Both the position numbers and the translations under genes were made by a program. From Clostridia bacterium (GTDB taxonomy: Bacteria > Bacillota_A > Clostridia > Christensenellales > Aristaeellaceae): a DNA stretch of 40,612 bases. The notes below the pieces were generated by a model. The model had not been told where the DNA came from. It searched no databases and saw only the letters and a program-made list of their open reading frames with translations. Where the stretch lies: the NCBI GenBank assembly GCA_017530275.1, contig JAFXMP010000178.1, forward strand, positions 1 to 40,612, given 5' to 3'. Below, piece after piece: positions 36,240-40,612 of the stretch; the stretch's first letter is position 1; each line of letters begins with the position of its first letter.

Positions 36240-37154
36240 GTGGAGGTCTATTACCAAGGCAAGAGCATCACTGATTACGTGCAGGTGCGATCCTGCGTCG
36301 CGCGGGACACGTCGGGCGGACGCTGCGACAGCCTGGAAATCGAATTTGAGAACAGCGCGGCATGGTACGGCTGGCAGCCGGAAGAGGACGACCAGATCGT
36401 CATAGCGCAAGGCGCATACGACACGGGGATCATGTACCTCAATACCGTGCTGCCGGAGGAAGGGCGATACCGGATTCTGGCGACGGCGCTGCCGTGCCTG
36501 GCGCGAAAGAGGCAATACAGGAGCTTTACCGGCAAGACCATCGAGGAAATCATGCGGGCCTGCGGCATGGAAACAGGAATGGACTTCGCCATATACGGGA
36601 TCGACGAGCTGGCCGTGATCCCATACATCCAGCAGGAGAACGAGAGCGCGCCCGCTTTCCTGAACCGGTTCCTGACATGGGAAGGCGCGAGGCTGAAATG
36701 CGTAAACGGCAAATATACGGCCATCGGCATTCAGTTCGCGCAGGAACGGGCGGCGCACCAGACCATTGAGATCACCCCGCAGCAGAGCGGGACGCAATAC
36801 AAGCGCTGCGGCGTCAAGGACAGGAGCGTGACCGTCAAGACGCCATATGCCAGCGCGACCGCAACGGATACGGAGGTTCCCGGAGGCTACGCGCAGATCA
36901 CGCTCGACCTTCCGGCGCGCAACGCCATACAGGCGGGCCGCTGGGCCAGAGGCGCCCTGCTGGACAGGAACCGGCAATGCGAGTGCCTGACCATCGAATC
37001 CGAGTTCAACCCAGGCTTCGCCGCCCTGACGCGCATCGACATCACGGGCGGAACAGACGCGACCGGCGCGTGGCTGGTGGAGGAAGCCGAGCACGACCTG
37101 ATCAACCTGAGCAGCCGGGCGAAGCTGTTCCGGGTCATCGACACGATCCAATAG
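36240..37154 (+). CDS. Baseplate hub protein, late control D family (304 aa)
   Basis: gpD-type hub of contractile tails: EVYYQGKSITDYVQVRSCVARDTSGGRCDSLEIEFEN, FTGKTIEEIMRACGMETGMDFAIYGID, FLNRFLTWEGARLKCVNGKYTAIG and the final GGTDATGAWLVEEAEHDLINLSSRAKLFRVID. GTG at 36240 is chosen because AGGGAGG lies 7 bases upstream; ATG at 36219 has no such site. It lies before the tape measure gene, whereas in P2, Mu and PBSX the hub gene comes after it. Confidence 0.8.
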   Translation: MEVYYQGKSITDYVQVRSCVARDTSGGRCDSLEIEFENSAAWYGWQPEEDDQIVIAQGAYDTGIMYLNTVLPEEGRYRILATALPCLARKRQYRSFTGKTIEEIMRACGMETGMDFAIYGIDELAVIPYIQQENESAPAFLNRFLTWEGARLKCVNGKYTAIGIQFAQERAAHQTIEITPQQSGTQYKRCGVKDRSVTVKTPYASATATDTEVPGGYAQITLDLPARNAIQAGRWARGALLDRNRQCECLTIESEFNPGFAALTRIDITGGTDATGAWLVEEAEHDLINLSSRAKLFRVIDTIQ

Positions 37155-37163
37155 GAGGCGGGC

Positions 37164-37361
37164 ATGGAAAAGGGCGCTATGATTGAACGCGGCTGCGTCC
37201 TGACGGCGGAGGCCGGGCTGTACACGGTGGCGTCCTTTGACCGGGACGGCATCGTGACGCCGCCCATCGCGGCGGCGGATGGAGAAAGCTACCAGGCGGA
37301 CGACATCGTTTGCTTTTTCTTGTTCCGGGACGGTACGGGGAAAATACTCTGCCACGCATAG
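37164..37361 (+). CDS. Small baseplate-region protein, OB-like (65 aa)
   Basis: MEKGAMIERGCVLTAEAGLYTVASFDRDGIVTPPI then YQADDIVCFFLFRDGTGKILCHA, the strand pattern of a minimal OB barrel as in gpV/baseplate spike base domains. Directly follows the hub gene, with GGAGGCGGGC before ATG. A puncturing tip is absent, so it may be an adaptor. Confidence 0.6.
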   Translation: MEKGAMIERGCVLTAEAGLYTVASFDRDGIVTPPIAAADGESYQADDIVCFFLFRDGTGKILCHA

Positions 37362-37391
37362 CGCGGGCAGGCGCGAAGGAAGTGAAAGAAC

Positions 37392-40300
37392 GTGGCGGGC
37401 CAAACGCTGCAAACGACAGTTCTGATCAATGCGGTCAGCAACGGATTCTATGAGGTCGGCTCCACGCTCACCGTATTGGGAAGCATGGTGGACGAGCTTA
37501 GCCAGAAGGTTATTAACTTTGGAAAAGATTCCATAAATGTCTACGAAGATTATGAAAAAAGCATGGCGAAAGCAAGGATAGCCCTCGCTACATCCCTCGG
37601 CAAGGACACCAAAGAACTGGACGACGCCATGGCTCAACTCGGAGTGGCAGCAGCACAATGGGCTGCCAACGACATTTTCCACATAGACGATGTTTCAAAC
37701 GCTATCTATGAAGCGGCAACGGCGTCCTGGACACTGGAAGACATATTGACCAATATGCCTAACGCGATGGAACTTGCCGAAGCAGGCAGCATTGACCTGA
37801 GCGACGCCCTGCATTACATCATTAAAGCACAAAAAGCATTTGGCGTCGAGAAAGAGGATTTGGGCGACTTCATCGACATGTGGATCTTTGCGGCCAACAG
37901 TTCAACCGGTACGGTGAAGGACTTTGGCGACGCTATGATTAAGATGGGCGCGACCATGCGCTTCACCGACAGCAAGGAAGAACTGTTCGCGCTGATCGGC
38001 CTGATGCATGACATGGGCGAGAGCGGCAGTACGGCGGCGACCCTGCTGCGCACGAGCATAATGCGTATTCTCGCTCCCTCCGGCGTGGCAAGCAAGACCA
38101 TGGAGCTGCTGGGGGCAACGGATGAAGAGATCAATGAAATCCGGGAGGATACAAGCAAACTGGCCGCGTTGAACCTTCTTGAATCTTATGGATTCAATGC
38201 ATATGACGTAACAGGGCAGGCCAAACCGATTATTCAAATCTATGCGGAATTGGGCGAGGTGCTGGCCGAGATCGCGGGCGGCTACGATAATATCACCAAA
38301 AATCAAACGACAATGGGCGTACTGAGCACGATTTTCGGAAATCGCGGCATAACTGGCGCAACCGATATTGTCACAGGTCTACAAAAATGTGTCACACTTC
38401 GAGATCAATTACTTAACGGCGAAGCGGAGGGCTATGGAGAATGGGCGTCGCTAACCATGATGGACACGCTTTATGGGAAAGCGACAATTTACGAGAGCAA
38501 GGTTGAAAACCTACAGCTCCGGGCGGGCGAGAGACTTGCTAAACAGATCGAGCCGGTTCTGGAATGGGCTGGTACACTGGTTGATTCCTTGGCTGAACTG
38601 GACGATGGAAAATTTAACGCGCTCGTGGCGGGCATGGAAGTGATCGCGGCGGCGGGACCGGGCCTGATGCTGGCGGGCGGCGCTTTCAGATTGATCGGTT
38701 ATTTCCTGACGCCCGCGGGCGGCCTCGGCATGGGGCTGATTGCCCTGACGGCGGCTGCGGCGGCCTTGAAGGAGTTGGAAGAAGCAGACTTCGCCCGGGC
38801 GTTCGGCACGCAGGAGATCGACAGCAAGGCCATACAGAGTTATGTGCAGGGGCTTGGCGAGGATTTCACGGCGGCCTATACCGAAGTGGATAAATTCCGC
38901 GAGGCTGTGGACAACAGCGTGACGAGCTACCAGACGGCGAGCGAGGCGTTTTCAAGCGACCTGCTCACAAAGATGCTGACGAGCGCCGCCCTGACCGATG
39001 AGGATATAAGCAAACTCAACAATCTTGGCACACAGATGTATACCGCCATCCAGGAGGGAATCACCAATAGCACGGCGGCCAGCGTGGCCTACTGGAAGAT
39101 GCTGTTCGGCGGCGACGGCACGGCGGAATACGATCCACAGTATCAGGCGATCATCGACCTGACAAACCAGGCGTATGAGGAAGCCATAGGCCAAGCAAAC
39201 GCCATCAGCGAGGGTTTGCGGGACGCCATGACGAGTGCCTTTGCTGACGGCGAAGTGAGCGAGGATGAATACGCCGAAATCCTGAACTGGATGCGCGCCT
39301 ATAACGAGGCCATCGCAAGGGCGTCGGCTGAGGCCCAGAGCGAGCAGGACTATATCACGCAGCAGATGCTCATGCACAGGGCACAAACGGCGAGCCTGGA
39401 CGAGATCAAGGAAATCGCCGGCGAGGTTCAGACAGAGCGCGACAGGGTGCTCTCGGAGGCGGAGGATAACTACCTGCGCGAGCGTTTCGCACTGGAATAC
39501 CGATACGACCAGGCCATCGCCAGCGGGCAGATGATCAACGGAGCGGTGGCGACAGAGGAGGCCAAACAGGCGGCTCTTGCCGCCGTGGACGAGCGTTACA
39601 ACGCGCACGTGCTGACACAGGGCGAGCGATACGACGAAATCCTGTACCGGCTGTGGGACAGCCAGATTCAACAGAGCGAGCTCGGAGACGCCTATGCAGA
39701 GCTGGGCGCGTTGGCTGACCGGGTGCTGGGCGGCCAGTTGACCGCAGATTCCGCCGTGGAGATGTTCAAGGACATCTACGGCAGCAACATATACGCCGGA
39801 GAAGACGATTATGGCGCAAACAACACGAGAACCCGGCTTGGCGAGCTGCTGGCGCGACAGATCGCAGGATACGGCGGATATGAGGGCCTGGAAGCGCGCA
39901 TCGCCGACTATGAAGCGCAGGGCGATGTGGAGAGCGCGGCCCGGCTGAGACGGCTCTACGCTATGCAGCAGATCAACGACAACTACGCGCAGACCCGCGT
40001 TGTAAATTACAGCGGATTACTTGAAGCCATACTCGGTGACAGCCAAGTCTATTCAAGCTCTCAGGACGAATACGCGACTATGCGGGCGCAAAGAGGTCAA
40101 TTTCTTGACTTCATGGGCGATTATATCCCCGTGTTTTCGCTGGACGTGGCACGTCAGACCATAGCGAGTATGACGGGCGGCAACGATCTGCTGGGTGAAT
40201 ACATGGACGCTATCGGGCAGGCCATAACCTCCGAGAACGTCATGGGCATTAACGCCGCATGGGGGCATATGGGCAAACAGGCCCACCGCGAATACGAACG

Positions 40301-40612
40301 AATGTATGAAACGATCGAGGCCATGTATGACCTGGAGGCGGTTGCGGATCAGATGACTTCTGCCATAGCAGACGAAGGAAACGCATACCGATACGAGGCC
40401 GCGATATGGGATTTGCTCTACGGATCGGCCAGCACGCACGCGAGCGATTTCCTGTTCGTGCCGCAGATCGACACAAGCAGCATCGCGCCGGTTCCCCTGC
40501 CCATCACGCCGAAGGTGGAGGGCGAGGACAGCATGACGGCGCTGCAAGACCAGGGCGTGACCGTGGACGTAGGCGCGGACAGCACGGAGCTGCAAGCCAC
40601 CATTGACGGCGC
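37392..40612 (+). CDS. Tail tape measure protein, N-terminal 1073 residues (cut by window end)
   Basis: Sets tail length and helps DNA entry. GTG at 37392 follows GAAGGAAGTGAAAGAAC. The N-terminal region (YEDYEKSMAKARIALATSLGKDTKELDDAM ... AIYEAATASW ... FIDMWIFAANSSTGTVKDFGDAMIKMG ... TLLRTSIMRI ... TIFGNRGITG) fits the TP901-type tape measure core. A hydrophobic stretch at about 411-460 (VIAAAGPGLMLAGGAF ... GLIALTAAAAALKEL) may insert into the membrane. Long helical, charged segments follow. The frame is open to the end of the window. The first ~1.2 kb is more AT-rich than the rest, suggesting a mosaic joint. Confidence 0.85.
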   Translation, partial: MAGQTLQTTVLINAVSNGFYEVGSTLTVLGSMVDELSQKVINFGKDSINVYEDYEKSMAKARIALATSLGKDTKELDDAMAQLGVAAAQWAANDIFHIDDVSNAIYEAATASWTLEDILTNMPNAMELAEAGSIDLSDALHYIIKAQKAFGVEKEDLGDFIDMWIFAANSSTGTVKDFGDAMIKMGATMRFTDSKEELFALIGLMHDMGESGSTAATLLRTSIMRILAPSGVASKTMELLGATDEEINEIREDTSKLAALNLLESYGFNAYDVTGQAKPIIQIYAELGEVLAEIAGGYDNITKNQTTMGVLSTIFGNRGITGATDIVTGLQKCVTLRDQLLNGEAEGYGEWASLTMMDTLYGKATIYESKVENLQLRAGERLAKQIEPVLEWAGTLVDSLAELDDGKFNALVAGMEVIAAAGPGLMLAGGAFRLIGYFLTPAGGLGMGLIALTAAAAALKELEEADFARAFGTQEIDSKAIQSYVQGLGEDFTAAYTEVDKFREAVDNSVTSYQTASEAFSSDLLTKMLTSAALTDEDISKLNNLGTQMYTAIQEGITNSTAASVAYWKMLFGGDGTAEYDPQYQAIIDLTNQAYEEAIGQANAISEGLRDAMTSAFADGEVSEDEYAEILNWMRAYNEAIARASAEAQSEQDYITQQMLMHRAQTASLDEIKEIAGEVQTERDRVLSEAEDNYLRERFALEYRYDQAIASGQMINGAVATEEAKQAALAAVDERYNAHVLTQGERYDEILYRLWDSQIQQSELGDAYAELGALADRVLGGQLTADSAVEMFKDIYGSNIYAGEDDYGANNTRTRLGELLARQIAGYGGYEGLEARIADYEAQGDVESAARLRRLYAMQQINDNYAQTRVVNYSGLLEAILGDSQVYSSSQDEYATMRAQRGQFLDFMGDYIPVFSLDVARQTIASMTGGNDLLGEYMDAIGQAITSENVMGINAAWGHMGKQAHREYERMYETIEAMYDLEAVADQMTSAIADEGNAYRYEAAIWDLLYGSASTHASDFLFVPQIDTSSIAPVPLPITPKVEGEDSMTALQDQGVTVDVGADSTELQATIDG

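Overview
The window is phage and mobile-element DNA from a high-GC, Gram-positive host. Most starts follow purine-rich AGGAGG-type Shine-Dalgarno sites, some starts are GTG or TTG, and the phage protein families (DUF3102, ORF6C, DUF1064, DnaD-like replisome organiser, DUF6273) are those of Clostridia prophages. A Clostridia or Oscillospirales-like host is an inference; nothing here fixes the species.

Region 1 (1-9.2 kb) looks like the end of a separate mobile element. A tyrosine recombinase (4-660) points right. A terminator then separates it from eleven leftward genes (845-7808), mostly uncharacterised plasmid/ICE-type proteins, including a DUF3560-like protein and a membrane-anchored AT-hook/BRCT protein. 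Most of these genes are joined by a recurrent intergenic cassette with a hairpin touching the Shine-Dalgarno site. Upstream of the operon lies about 1.5 kb of non-coding DNA packed with about 18 short GC palindromes, including a 206-bp tandem duplication.

Region 2 (9.3-12.2 kb) is the lysogeny module of a prophage: a large serine recombinase, a small promoter-terminator unit, a secreted lysogenic-conversion candidate, an XRE repressor and a divergent Cro-like gene, with a readable operator/promoter region between the last two.

Region 3 (12.2-23.6 kb) is the rightward early operon of small overlapping genes: HAD phosphatase, DUF1064 nuclease, DUF3102, ORF6C, MazG-like enzyme, a replisome organiser with iterons inside its gene (a likely origin), a Gp37/Gp68 radical-SAM-like protein, a DUF6273 protein, a methylase-like gene broken at a 10-G tract, and a sigma-region-4-like late regulator. 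A 523-bp gap (13934-14456) holds tRNA-like structures with abnormal anticodon regions.

Region 4 (23.6-40.6 kb) is the late operon: a promoter-terminator leader, a gpZ-like tail protein, small and large terminase (GpA family), gpW-like connector, lambda-type portal, ClpP-like prohead protease with an internally initiated scaffold, decoration protein carrying an InlB-type repeat, gpE-type capsid protein, head completion proteins, contractile tail sheath and tube, a tail chaperone with a -1 frameshift, a gpD-type hub protein, a small OB-like baseplate protein and a tape measure protein cut by the window end. The phage is therefore a myovirus (contractile tail) with a lambda-like head and packaging module.

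The most unusual items are the tRNA-like cluster, the palindrome array with its hairpin/Shine-Dalgarno operon, and two matching promoter-terminator units that would make short RNAs, one next to the integrase and one at the head of the late operon.
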